DNA of 8,085 nt from Actinomycetes bacterium (GTDB lineage Bacteria > Actinomycetota > Acidimicrobiia > Acidimicrobiales > Microtrichaceae). Within the stretch, counting starts at the first letter, position 1. Every line of letters begins with the position of its first letter. A program made the position numbers and the translations under genes. Where the stretch lies: positions 1-8,085 of the forward strand of contig JAEZAI010000074.1 in assembly GCA_023427825.1 (NCBI GenBank), in the 5' to 3' direction. Positions 1-6,857 of this stretch are shown here, piece by piece. A model generated the notes under the pieces. It was not told the DNA's origin and did no database searches. It worked only from the letters and a program-made list of their open reading frames with translations.

Positions 1-747
1 GCCTGGGCCGCGCCGGTGATGCTCACCCTCGGGGTGATCGGCATCACCTACGGCGCCATCGCCGCGACGATGCAGAAGGACCTCAAGCGCCTGGTCGCGT
101 ACTCGTCGATCGCGCACCTGGGCTTCATCGTCCTCGGCACGTTCTCGCTCACCACCCAGGGCATCACCGGCGGCCTGCTGGTGATGGTCAACCACGGCAT
201 CACCACCGGCGCGCTCTTCCTGCTCGTCGGCATGATCTACGAGCGTCGCCACACCCGGCTCATCAGCGAGCTGTCCGGCCTGCAGAAGGCCGCTCCCGTG
301 CTGGCCGGCGTGTTCACGGTCGTCATGCTGGCCTCGGTGGGTCTGCCGGGCCTGAACGGGTTCCCGGGCGAGCTGCTGTCGCTGCTCGGCGCGTTCAAGG
401 GCGCGCGCTGGTGGGGCGTCGTCGCCGTCACCGGCGTGATCCTGGCCGCGCTGTACCTGCTCTGGGCCTACCAGCGGGTCTTCCACGGTCCGGCCACCGG
501 CGAGAACGCCACCATGCGCGACATGAAGCTCTCGGAGTTCCTCGTCATGTCGCCGCTGCTCGCACTGATCGTGTTCCTGGGCCTGTTCCCTGGACCGATG
601 ATCGAGACCATGGAGCCCTCGGTGAAGGCGCTGGTCGCCCACGTGGCGGAGCACTCCGACACCGACCGGGCCGACCAGAGCGACGTGGAGAAGCCGGTGG
701 TGAAGGCCGAGGCCGCGGACGCCGCCCACGATGAGGAGCACGGCTGA
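1..747 (+). CDS. nuoM: NADH-quinone oxidoreductase subunit M, C-terminal part
   Basis: This is the C-terminal part (248 residues) of the NuoM proton-pumping, antiporter-like subunit in the membrane arm of respiratory complex I; the 5' end lies outside the window and the frame is open from base 1. Seen: an alternating series of hydrophobic helices, the conserved stretch QKDLKRLVAYSSIAHLGF, the NHG...ALFLLVGMIYERR segment, and GLPGLNGFPGE, whose Glu (370-372) appears to correspond to the functional Glu407 of E. coli NuoM. After the last helix (around FLGLFPGPMIE) comes a charged Asp/Glu/His-rich tail of about 40 residues that I do not recognise as a family feature. The stop TGA overlaps the ATG of nuoN, and the tail codes for the nuoN ribosome site GAGGAG (733-738). 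NuoL is similar, but the immediate nuoN neighbour and the motifs favour NuoM. Confidence 0.95.
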   Translation, partial: AWAAPVMLTLGVIGITYGAIAATMQKDLKRLVAYSSIAHLGFIVLGTFSLTTQGITGGLLVMVNHGITTGALFLLVGMIYERRHTRLISELSGLQKAAPVLAGVFTVVMLASVGLPGLNGFPGELLSLLGAFKGARWWGVVAVTGVILAALYLLWAYQRVFHGPATGENATMRDMKLSEFLVMSPLLALIVFLGLFPGPMIETMEPSVKALVAHVAEHSDTDRADQSDVEKPVVKAEAADAAHDEEHG

Positions 748-2279
748 TGAGCACGCTCGTGACCCTCCTCGCGGCCGAGGCGCAGATCGCCACGCCCGAC
801 ATCGACTGGAAGGCGATCGCGCCGAACCTCGTCCTGATGCTCGGCGGCATCCTGCTGCTGACCGTCGTCTCGCTGCTCAAGGGCAAGCTCCCCTCGTGGT
901 TCCACGCTGCGTGGACGGTGCTCGTGGCGATCGGGGCGCTGGTCGCCGTTGTGCTGCTGTGGCGCTGGATCGGCGACACCGGACCCCAGACAGCGATGGG
1001 CGGGGCGGTCGGGCTCGACGGCTTCGGGCTCGCGATCACGGCCAACGTCTGCATCGCGGTGATCTTCGGGGCGCTGCTGCTGCAGGGCTACGTCCGTCGG
1101 GAGGGACTCGAGGGTCCCGAGTGGTACGTGCTCATGCTGCTGTCGGCCTCGGGTGCCGTCACCATGGCGACCGCGGACGACCTGATCGTGCTCTTCATCG
1201 GGCTCGAGATCATGTCGGTGGCCGTGTACGTGCTGGCCGCCATGCACGCCCGCCGGATCTCGTCGCAGGAGGCCGGCATGAAGTACTTCGTGCTCGGTGC
1301 CTTCTCCTCGGCGTTCCTGCTGTACGGCATCGCCCTGACCTATGGCGCCACTGGCTCCACCAACCTGGCCGCGATCCAGACCTACCTGTCGGAGAACGTC
1401 CTCTCGAGCAACGGCCTCCTGCTCGGCGGCATCGCCTTCATGCTGGTCGGCTTCGGGTTCAAGATCGCCGCGGTCCCGTTCCACTTCTGGACGCCCGACG
1501 TCTACCAGGGGTCGCCCTCGCCGGTGGTGGCGTTCATGGCCACGGCGGTGAAGGCGGCGGCCTTCGCTGCGATGATCCGGGTGTTCGTCGTCGCCCTCGG
1601 CCCGACGTACGTCAACGAGTGGCGACCGATGATCTACGCCCTCACCGTGCTGACGCTGGTGGTGGGCTCGCTGTTCGCGATCTCCCAAACGAACGTCAAG
1701 CGCATGCTGGCGTACTCGTCGATCAACCACGCCGGCTTCCTGCTGCTCGGCGTGCTGGCGAGCTCGCCCGAGGGCAACTCGGCCACGCTCTTCTACCTGT
1801 TCGCCTACACGTTCATGGCGGCCGGCAGCTTCGCCGTGACCACGGTGGTCGGCCGCACCGGCGACGGCCACCACAGCCTCGACGACTACAAGGGCCTGTC
1901 CCGCGTTCGGCCGGGGCTGGCGCTCGTCTTCGCCGTCCTGCTGCTGTCGCAGGCCGGCGTGCCGCTCACCGTCGGCTTCCTGGCCAAGTTCTACGTGATC
2001 GAGGCTGCGCTGCAGAGCGACTTCGCCGGCGCCGGCGTGCTGTGCATCATCGCCATGCTCACCGCGGTGATCTCGGCGTTCATGTACCTGCGGATCGTCG
2101 CCTCGATGTACTTCTCGGACCCGGTCGACGCGGACGCGCCGGCCATCCGCATCCCGGCCACGGCCGGGATCGCACTGGGCCTTGCGGTCCTGGGCGTGAT
2201 CGTGCTCGGGGTGATCCCGGGGCCGCTGAGCGACGTGGTCGGCGACGCGACCGCCCAGCTCGTCGCCTACGTCCCCTGA
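747..2279 (+). CDS. nuoN: NADH-quinone oxidoreductase subunit N
   Basis: Complete NuoN (510 residues), the third antiporter-like subunit of complex I, carrying quinone-linked proton translocation in the cytoplasmic membrane. The start ATG overlaps the nuoM stop (TGATG) and has GAGGAG 8 bases upstream, so translation is probably coupled. About 14 hydrophobic helices are visible. Proton-path residues are in place: E154 in FIGLEIMS and K179 in GMKYF keep the 25-residue spacing of E133/K158 in E. coli NuoN. K239 in FKIAAVPFHFW, K269 in ATAVKAAAF and K414 in FLAKFYV match the later conserved lysines. The KRMLAYSSINHAGF signature is present. Nothing is missing or truncated. It is the last gene of the nuo cluster here: the next gene is about 107 bases away, behind a strong hairpin. 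Confidence 0.97.
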   Translation: MSTLVTLLAAEAQIATPDIDWKAIAPNLVLMLGGILLLTVVSLLKGKLPSWFHAAWTVLVAIGALVAVVLLWRWIGDTGPQTAMGGAVGLDGFGLAITANVCIAVIFGALLLQGYVRREGLEGPEWYVLMLLSASGAVTMATADDLIVLFIGLEIMSVAVYVLAAMHARRISSQEAGMKYFVLGAFSSAFLLYGIALTYGATGSTNLAAIQTYLSENVLSSNGLLLGGIAFMLVGFGFKIAAVPFHFWTPDVYQGSPSPVVAFMATAVKAAAFAAMIRVFVVALGPTYVNEWRPMIYALTVLTLVVGSLFAISQTNVKRMLAYSSINHAGFLLLGVLASSPEGNSATLFYLFAYTFMAAGSFAVTTVVGRTGDGHHSLDDYKGLSRVRPGLALVFAVLLLSQAGVPLTVGFLAKFYVIEAALQSDFAGAGVLCIIAMLTAVISAFMYLRIVASMYFSDPVDADAPAIRIPATAGIALGLAVLGVIVLGVIPGPLSDVVGDATAQLVAYVP

Positions 2280-2298
2280 CCCTCATCCGATTCTGACC

Positions 2299-2329
2299 AC
2301 CGGGAACGCCGTCATGGCGTGCTCCCGGT
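2299..2329 (+). terminator. Hairpin ending the nuo operon
   Basis: ACCGGGA-ACGCC (2299-2310) pairs with GGCGT (2316-2320) and TCCCGGT (2323-2329), a 12-bp stem with a 5-base loop GTCAT and a 2-base bulge (2321-2322). It starts 19 bases after the nuoN stop. No T-run follows (CTTGAGAATC), so it is either a U-tract-less actinobacterial terminator or a 3'-end stabilising structure. The position and strength of the stem support a role at the end of the nuo transcript. Confidence 0.65.
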
Positions 2330-2386
2330 CTTGAGAATCGTCGGGGTCGACGGGGTGGGAGCGGTCACACGAACCAGACTGGCGGG

Positions 2387-4063
2387 GTGACGTCGGCATC
2401 CACTGCACCTCGTTGGGCCGGCGCGCTTGCCGGCGTGGTCGCCGCTGGCGTGGGCATTGGGGTGGGCGAGGTCGTCGCCGGCACGTCGGACAAGCTGCGG
2501 GGCCCCATCGTCGCCGTGGGCGACCGGGTGGTCGACAACGTGCCGGGTCCGATCAAGGACTGGGCCATCTCCACCTTCGGCACCAACGACAAGGCCGTGC
2601 TGCTCAGCGGAGTGACCTTGCTGCTGGTGCTGTTCGCCGCGGTGATCGGGATCGTGGCGGTCCGTCGCTCGGTGCGGCTTGGGCTCGTCGGCGTCGGCGT
2701 GTTCACGCTCATCGGCGTGCTCGCCTCGCTCGGGCGGGGTGGCACTGGTTGGGCCCGGCCGGCGCCACCGATCATCGCCGGCCTGGTCGCGGGGTGGGCC
2801 CTGGTCGCGCTGACGCGGCGGGCGAGGGAGGCGTGGCCAGCGCCGGCGTCGGACCAGATCCCGTCAGCACCGACCGAGCCGGCCGACGGAGGAGCCGAGC
2901 CCGTGTCGGTGGCGACCTCCACGACTGCGACCGCGACCGTGGCAGAACCGATGGTGGTCCCGGGGGCGGCGACCGACCGTCGCGGGTTCGTGCAGCGCGG
3001 CGCCGGCCGGGCCGGCGCCGCAGTCGTCGCCGGTGGCGTCGGCCGCTGGCTGCAGAGCCGGGCGGTGGCGGTGGGGGAGCGGCTGAAGGTCGTGCTGCCC
3101 CGACCGGTGGAGCCGTTGCCGGCGGTGCCGGCGGCCGTCCACGCCAAGGGCGCGGTGCCGTTCATCACGCCCATCGACGACTTCTACCGGATCGACACCG
3201 CCCTGGTGGTTCCCCGAGTCAGCACGGAGGGTTGGGAGCTCGACGTGACCGGCCGGGTGGACCGACCGCTGAAGCTCACGTACAAGGAACTGCTCGACCG
3301 GCCGATGGTCGAGGCCGACATCACGATCAGCTGCGTGTCGAACGAGGTCGGCGGCGACCTCATCGGCACGGCGCGGTGGCTGGGTTGCCGGCTGGACGAC
3401 CTGCTCGACGAGGCCGGCATCGACCCGAGCGCGGACCAGGTCGTCGGCCGCTCCGTCGACGGCTTCACCGCCGGGTTCCCCACTGCGCTGCTCGACGGAC
3501 GCCCAGCTTTGGTCGCCGTGGGGATGAACGGCGAGGCGCTGCCGATCGACCACGGCTACCCGGCCCGCCTCGTGGTCCCCGGCGTCTACGGCTACGTGTC
3601 CGCGACCAAGTGGCTGAGCGAGATCGAGCTCACCACGTTCGCCGACTTCCAGGGCTACTGGATCCCGAGGGGCTGGTCACGGCTCGGTCCGATCAAGACG
3701 CAGTCGCGGATCGACACGCCGCGCCACGGCATCGACGTCGGGGTGGGCGACCCGGTCGCCATCGCCGGTGTCGCCTGGGCGATGGACCGGCGCATCTCCC
3801 GCGTCGAGGTTCGCATCGACGGGCCGACCGACGCCGGGGGCACCCCCGACGAGGGGCAGTGGCGGGACGCCACGCTCGCCGAGGAGCTCAACGACACGAC
3901 GTGGCGGCAGTGGCACGTGGCCTGGACCCCACGGGCGGCCGGCAAGTACTGGATCACGGTGCGCGCGACCGACGGCGAGGGCAACACCCAGCCGGAGCAG
4001 GAGAGCGACGTCGCTCCCGACGGCGCCACGGGCTGGCACCGCATCCGGGTCATCGCCGGTTGA
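2387..4063 (+). CDS. Membrane-anchored sulfite-oxidase-type molybdopterin oxidoreductase
   Basis: 558-residue protein of the sulfite oxidase/YedY superfamily; the natural substrate cannot be told from sequence. Hydrophobic helices lie at about residues 11-30, 70-91, 97-115 and 126-142, then a Pro/Ala/Thr-rich linker (150-195). Next is DRRGFVQ (R198-R199), resembling a twin-arginine motif, followed by a weak Gly/Ala helix (about 205-221). The Moco domain runs from about 255 to 440, with C316 in DITISCVSNEVGG as the likely molybdenum ligand and conserved DHGYPARLVVPGVYGYVSATKW. A dimerisation-type beta domain (about 450-556) ends the protein. Topology implies an extracytoplasmic catalytic domain. 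Start: GTG 2387 is the first start codon after an in-frame stop at 2294. There is no good Shine-Dalgarno, but CAGACT (2375-2380) lies 6 bases upstream and could be the -10 of a leaderless transcript (weak). No heme-binding partner gene is adjacent. Confidence 0.9.
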   Translation: MTSASTAPRWAGALAGVVAAGVGIGVGEVVAGTSDKLRGPIVAVGDRVVDNVPGPIKDWAISTFGTNDKAVLLSGVTLLLVLFAAVIGIVAVRRSVRLGLVGVGVFTLIGVLASLGRGGTGWARPAPPIIAGLVAGWALVALTRRAREAWPAPASDQIPSAPTEPADGGAEPVSVATSTTATATVAEPMVVPGAATDRRGFVQRGAGRAGAAVVAGGVGRWLQSRAVAVGERLKVVLPRPVEPLPAVPAAVHAKGAVPFITPIDDFYRIDTALVVPRVSTEGWELDVTGRVDRPLKLTYKELLDRPMVEADITISCVSNEVGGDLIGTARWLGCRLDDLLDEAGIDPSADQVVGRSVDGFTAGFPTALLDGRPALVAVGMNGEALPIDHGYPARLVVPGVYGYVSATKWLSEIELTTFADFQGYWIPRGWSRLGPIKTQSRIDTPRHGIDVGVGDPVAIAGVAWAMDRRISRVEVRIDGPTDAGGTPDEGQWRDATLAEELNDTTWRQWHVAWTPRAAGKYWITVRATDGEGNTQPEQESDVAPDGATGWHRIRVIAG

Positions 4064-4103
4064 CGGCCGGTCGGGCGGCTGCGGAAGCCCTCGCGGCGAT
4101 CGG

Positions 4104-4109
4104 TACCAT
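4104..4109 (+). promoter_or_regulatory. Probable leaderless promoter (-10 element)
   Basis: TACCAT fits the actinobacterial -10 consensus TANNNT and ends 7 bases before the GTG at 4117, so the transcript would begin at or next to the start codon. No convincing -35 is seen 16-18 bases upstream; TTGACG (4060-4065) is too far. With no Shine-Dalgarno before 4117, a leaderless mRNA is the simplest reading. The element would drive the small CxC protein, the DUF1360 gene and the kinase-nucleotidyltransferase gene. Confidence 0.5.
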
Positions 4110-4116
4110 TGGCGCC

Positions 4117-4392
4117 GTGCCGGGAGCAGACCTCAACCTCTATCCGGTGAAGACCCGGAACGGCTCGAGGATCGTCCGGAACCTCCGGCTGCGCTCGAAC
4201 GCCCGCGGCACGGTGGTGTGGCAGCTCGATCGCGAGTCAGGCGAGGTGCGCGAGTTCCTCCGGAGCGCCGTCGAGATCTCGCGGGTGGGCGCCACGCAGA
4301 GCTGGCAGGTCGACGGCGTGGTCTTCGAACCGCAGCGCGGCTGCGGCTGCAACCACCCCATGTACACCTGGGTCCCGCCTGCCGATGGGTGA
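4117..4392 (+). CDS. Small conserved-looking protein of unknown function with CxC motif
   Basis: A 91-residue soluble protein that I cannot assign to a family. Seen: a basic, probably beta-rich N-terminal half (NLYPVKTRNGSRIVRNLRL), a middle with two tryptophans (VVWQLD and SWQVDG), and a C-terminal RGCGCNHPMYTW with C76, C78 and H80. The CxCxH arrangement could bind a metal or be redox active; this is inference. No signal peptide or membrane helix is present. GTG 4117 is preferred because a TANNNT box sits 7 bases upstream; the frame stays open further upstream only as a shadow of the molybdoenzyme gene. Its last 8 bases overlap the start of the DUF1360 gene, implying translational coupling and a shared role. 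The fold may be a small-domain phage-like type, but nothing proves it. Confidence 0.72.
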   Translation: MPGADLNLYPVKTRNGSRIVRNLRLRSNARGTVVWQLDRESGEVREFLRSAVEISRVGATQSWQVDGVVFEPQRGCGCNHPMYTWVPPADG

Positions 4393-4702
4393 CCGCAGCG
4401 AACCGACGGCGCTGGACTACGCGCTCGGTGCCGCAGCCACCGCGCGGCTGGCCCGCCTGGTGACGCGCGACTCGATCCTCGATGGTCCGCGACTCCGGTT
4501 CGTCCGGGCCATGGACGAGCGGGGCCACCCGAAGCTCGCCGAGCTCGCGGTGTGCCCGTGGTGCATCTCGGTGTGGATCGGTGCGCTCGTCGCGTTGGCG
4601 ATCCATCTCAGGATCCCCGGAGTGCGGCTCGTGGCGTCGGCGCTGGCGTTCTCGCTCGCCGCCGGTGTCGTCAACGAGCTCGGCGCCGAGCCGGACGACT
4701 GA
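4385..4702 (+). CDS. DUF1360-type small membrane protein
   Basis: A 105-residue protein with the layout of DUF1360 (PF07098). An N-terminal amphipathic stretch ATARLARLVTRDSILDGPR (about 18-36) is followed by LAELAVCPWCISVWIG with C57 and C60, then two hydrophobic helices (about 58-76 and 79-97) and a short acidic tail. Family members occur in Bacillus (the YjcA sporulation-associated protein, as I recall) and in actinobacterial genomes and phages; no biochemical function is known to me. The CPWC motif at the membrane edge resembles a thioredoxin-like dithiol only superficially, since the surrounding fold differs. The start ATG lies inside the upstream gene (8-base overlap) with no Shine-Dalgarno, so translation probably depends on that gene. 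The kinase-nucleotidyltransferase gene begins 16 bases after its stop. Confidence 0.85.
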   Translation: MGDRSEPTALDYALGAAATARLARLVTRDSILDGPRLRFVRAMDERGHPKLAELAVCPWCISVWIGALVALAIHLRIPGVRLVASALAFSLAAGVVNELGAEPDD

Positions 4703-4714
4703 CCGGCGCCGGTC
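4701..4714. repeat. Perfect 14-bp palindrome between two genes
   Basis: GACCGGCGCCGGTC reads the same on both strands. It starts within the DUF1360 stop codon and ends 4 bases before the GTG at 4719. Short flanking GGAC (4693-4696) and GTCC (4715-4718) are also complementary. In RNA it could form a small hairpin next to the start codon; in DNA it could be a dimer-binding site. It may also be chance in GC-rich sequence. Confidence 0.35.
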
Positions 4715-4718
4715 GTCC

Positions 4719-6857
4719 GTGCTGCAGCTCCGGCTCCCGAACGCCCTGGTGACGATCCGAGGCGCCGTTCCCGCGGAGGTGGCCGACGCCCTCGTTGACC
4801 TCACCGATCCGCGGCTCCACCTCGACCCCTCGGCGGTCGCGGTGACCCTGGACGTCGTGGGACACCACGGCACGTGGACGGTCCACGAGCGGCCCGGCAC
4901 GGGGGACGGTGGCTCACGCCCCGGATCGGTTCCGACCGGACCCCACGCTGCGGACCTCCTCGACACGATCGTCGCCCGGCTGAACCGCCTCGCCTTCGCC
5001 GCGGATCCGGATCGACTCCATCTCCACGCCGCGGGGGTCGAGGTCGACGGGGACGGCGTGCTGCTCGGCGGTCCGTCGGGCAGCGGGAAGTCCACCGTCG
5101 CAGCGGCGCTCGTGCGGCGGGGTGCCGGCTACCTGACCGACGAGGCGGTCACGCTGCTGCCAGGATCCAGGACAGCGTTCGCCTACCCGAAGCCGTTGAC
5201 GCTGAAGGGCACGTCGATCGACCTGCAGCGTGGTTCGGCATCGGGCCCGCTGGACCTGGTCGTGGCCGACAACGGTCGTGCGCACTTGCGGGCCGGAGGG
5301 TTCGGTCGGGTCGTGCCGTTCGTGGTCCCAGCGGTCGTCGTCCTGCTGCGCCACTCGCCCGTTGACGAACCGACCCTGTCGCCCATCCAGGCGGCGCAGG
5401 CGGGGAATGGCCTGCTCGCGGACTCGATCGATGCCGCGCGACTCGGGCCCGGCGCGCTCGAGGTCGTCGCGGCGGTGCTGTCCGGGTGCACCTGCTGGGA
5501 GCTCGAGTACGGGGACGCGTCGGAGGCGGCGGAGCTGATCAGCGAGCTCCGACCGCCGCTCCGACGCCAGGTGGCCGCGGTCCATCGGTTCCGGCGGCAC
5601 GTCCGCGGCGGCGCGCCGTCCGACCCGTTCCGCTCGTCGGACCCGTCCGTGAGGATCGTGCGGTTCCAGGACGGGGCGTTGGCGCTCGACGGTGCGTCGC
5701 ACCGACTGGTCGTGCTCGACGGGGCCGCTGCCCGGCGCATCGATGATGCAGGCGCGCTGGTCCCGTCGTGCTCCTCGACCACCGACGATCCGCTCGCGGT
5801 GGTGCTCGCCGGTACGGAGCCGGCCGCGTCGCTGGGACCGGACCCGCTCGATCTGGGTCTCCCGGGCCGACCGCTCGACGTCGCCGGGGCGAGCCCGCTC
5901 ACCGGGGCGGACGTCGATGCGGCGATCGACGGGCGGTGCACCGGCGTGGTCGTGCAGCAGTTCGCGCTGGGACGCTCCGCGCCACAGACGGTCGAGGAGC
6001 GGGCGCGGGACGCGCACCTGGCGGCGCAGGCCACGTGCACGCTGCTCGAGCACGAGCTGGCGGCTGTGGTCGACGTGCTCGAGGAGGTCGATGCTCGACC
6101 GGTGCTCCTCAAGGGGCCGGTGTCGGCGCACGACGGACTGCTCCCTCCTGCACTGCGGGACTTCGGCGACCTCGACCTTCTGGTGCCCGGCGACCGTGTC
6201 GACGACGCGGTCGCCGCGTTGGAGGCGGCCGGACTCGCGCGGAGGTTCGTGCGGCTCGGCTCGGACTTCGACCGTCGGTTCGCCAAGAGCGTCACGCTCG
6301 AGGGCCGCTTCGTGCCGGCGGCTGGCATGCCGGCACTCGGCTTCGAGCTGGACCTCCACCGGACGCTCGCTCCCGGGCCGTTCGGTCACCTGATCCTGCT
6401 CGACGAGCTGCACGACCGCGCAGTGCCCGTCCGCATCGCCGGACGGTGGTACCGCTCGCTCCACCCGGTGCACCGGTTCCTCCACCAGTGCCTGCACGTC
6501 ACCCTGGGGAGTCCGGTGCCGCGCCGTCACAGCGTCAGGGATCTCGAGCTGCTGGTCCCTCGCACCGATGCGGAGGTGCACGACGTCGCCGAGACCGCTG
6601 GACGGTGGCGGGTGGAGCTGGTCGTCGAGCGCGCGCTCTCGCACGTGCGGGGCGACGCGCCCGACCGGCTCCGTGCGCTGCGGCCTTCGGGCCGGGCGGA
6701 GAGGGCGCGTCAGTCGGCGATGCTCGCGGCCTACCACCGTGGGCGCCGGAGCTACGCGATCGCCGCCCTGGCGTCGTTGCCCGCGCTCGGGTCCTGGCGC
6801 AACCGATTGGACTACGCACGGGCGCACCTGGCCCACCGGTCAGACGACGACCAGTAG
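4719..6857 (+). CDS. Fusion: HPr-kinase-like domain plus PF14907-type nucleotidyltransferase
   Basis: A 712-residue cytoplasmic protein. Residues 1-90: an alpha/beta region I do not recognise. About 95-290: HprK-like P-loop kinase with GPSGSGKST (118-126, K124), upstream H103 and downstream D141-E142. H-to-K (21) and K-to-D (17) spacings equal those of Lactobacillus casei HprK (H140, K161, D178), so catalytic geometry looks intact, although the second Asp is Glu. About 311-346: a short PqqD-like stretch (GALALDGASHRLVVLDG). About 440-700: uncharacterised nucleotidyltransferase (PF14907 type) with LLKGP (K465), RDFGDLDLL (D484, D486) and FELDLHRTL. HprK-like kinases phosphorylate Ser in HPr or, in lasso clusters, a peptide; the target here is unknown. 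GTG 4719 is chosen because it follows the DUF1360 stop by 16 bases and begins the first beta strand; no Shine-Dalgarno is seen, and GTG 4749 is an alternative. The same frame upstream is shadow. Confidence 0.85.
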   Translation: MLQLRLPNALVTIRGAVPAEVADALVDLTDPRLHLDPSAVAVTLDVVGHHGTWTVHERPGTGDGGSRPGSVPTGPHAADLLDTIVARLNRLAFAADPDRLHLHAAGVEVDGDGVLLGGPSGSGKSTVAAALVRRGAGYLTDEAVTLLPGSRTAFAYPKPLTLKGTSIDLQRGSASGPLDLVVADNGRAHLRAGGFGRVVPFVVPAVVVLLRHSPVDEPTLSPIQAAQAGNGLLADSIDAARLGPGALEVVAAVLSGCTCWELEYGDASEAAELISELRPPLRRQVAAVHRFRRHVRGGAPSDPFRSSDPSVRIVRFQDGALALDGASHRLVVLDGAAARRIDDAGALVPSCSSTTDDPLAVVLAGTEPAASLGPDPLDLGLPGRPLDVAGASPLTGADVDAAIDGRCTGVVVQQFALGRSAPQTVEERARDAHLAAQATCTLLEHELAAVVDVLEEVDARPVLLKGPVSAHDGLLPPALRDFGDLDLLVPGDRVDDAVAALEAAGLARRFVRLGSDFDRRFAKSVTLEGRFVPAAGMPALGFELDLHRTLAPGPFGHLILLDELHDRAVPVRIAGRWYRSLHPVHRFLHQCLHVTLGSPVPRRHSVRDLELLVPRTDAEVHDVAETAGRWRVELVVERALSHVRGDAPDRLRALRPSGRAERARQSAMLAAYHRGRRSYAIAALASLPALGSWRNRLDYARAHLAHRSDDDQ

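Noticed and set aside
468..1874. Long leftward open frame opposite nuoM/nuoN
   Set aside because: It is rich in Arg, His, Gln and Asp with no domain or helix pattern, and lies opposite clearly functional nuo genes. It is a GC-rich antisense shadow.
2413..4116. Upstream extension of the 91-residue CxC protein
   Set aside because: This open frame lies entirely over the molybdoenzyme gene and has shadow composition. The -10 box and start of sensible sequence point to GTG 4117.
4385..4702. Prophage remnant suggested by the DUF1360 protein
   Set aside because: DUF1360 occurs in phages, but no integrase, capsid, tail or attachment-site signal is visible and base composition does not change.
4482..4718. 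Upstream extension of the kinase fusion
   Set aside because: It overlaps the DUF1360 gene and encodes Arg/Ser/Trp-rich shadow sequence; the first sensible strand begins at GTG 4719.
4914..6836. Long leftward open frame opposite the kinase fusion
   Set aside because: Composition is typical of an antisense shadow, and the plus strand has intact kinase and nucleotidyltransferase motifs.
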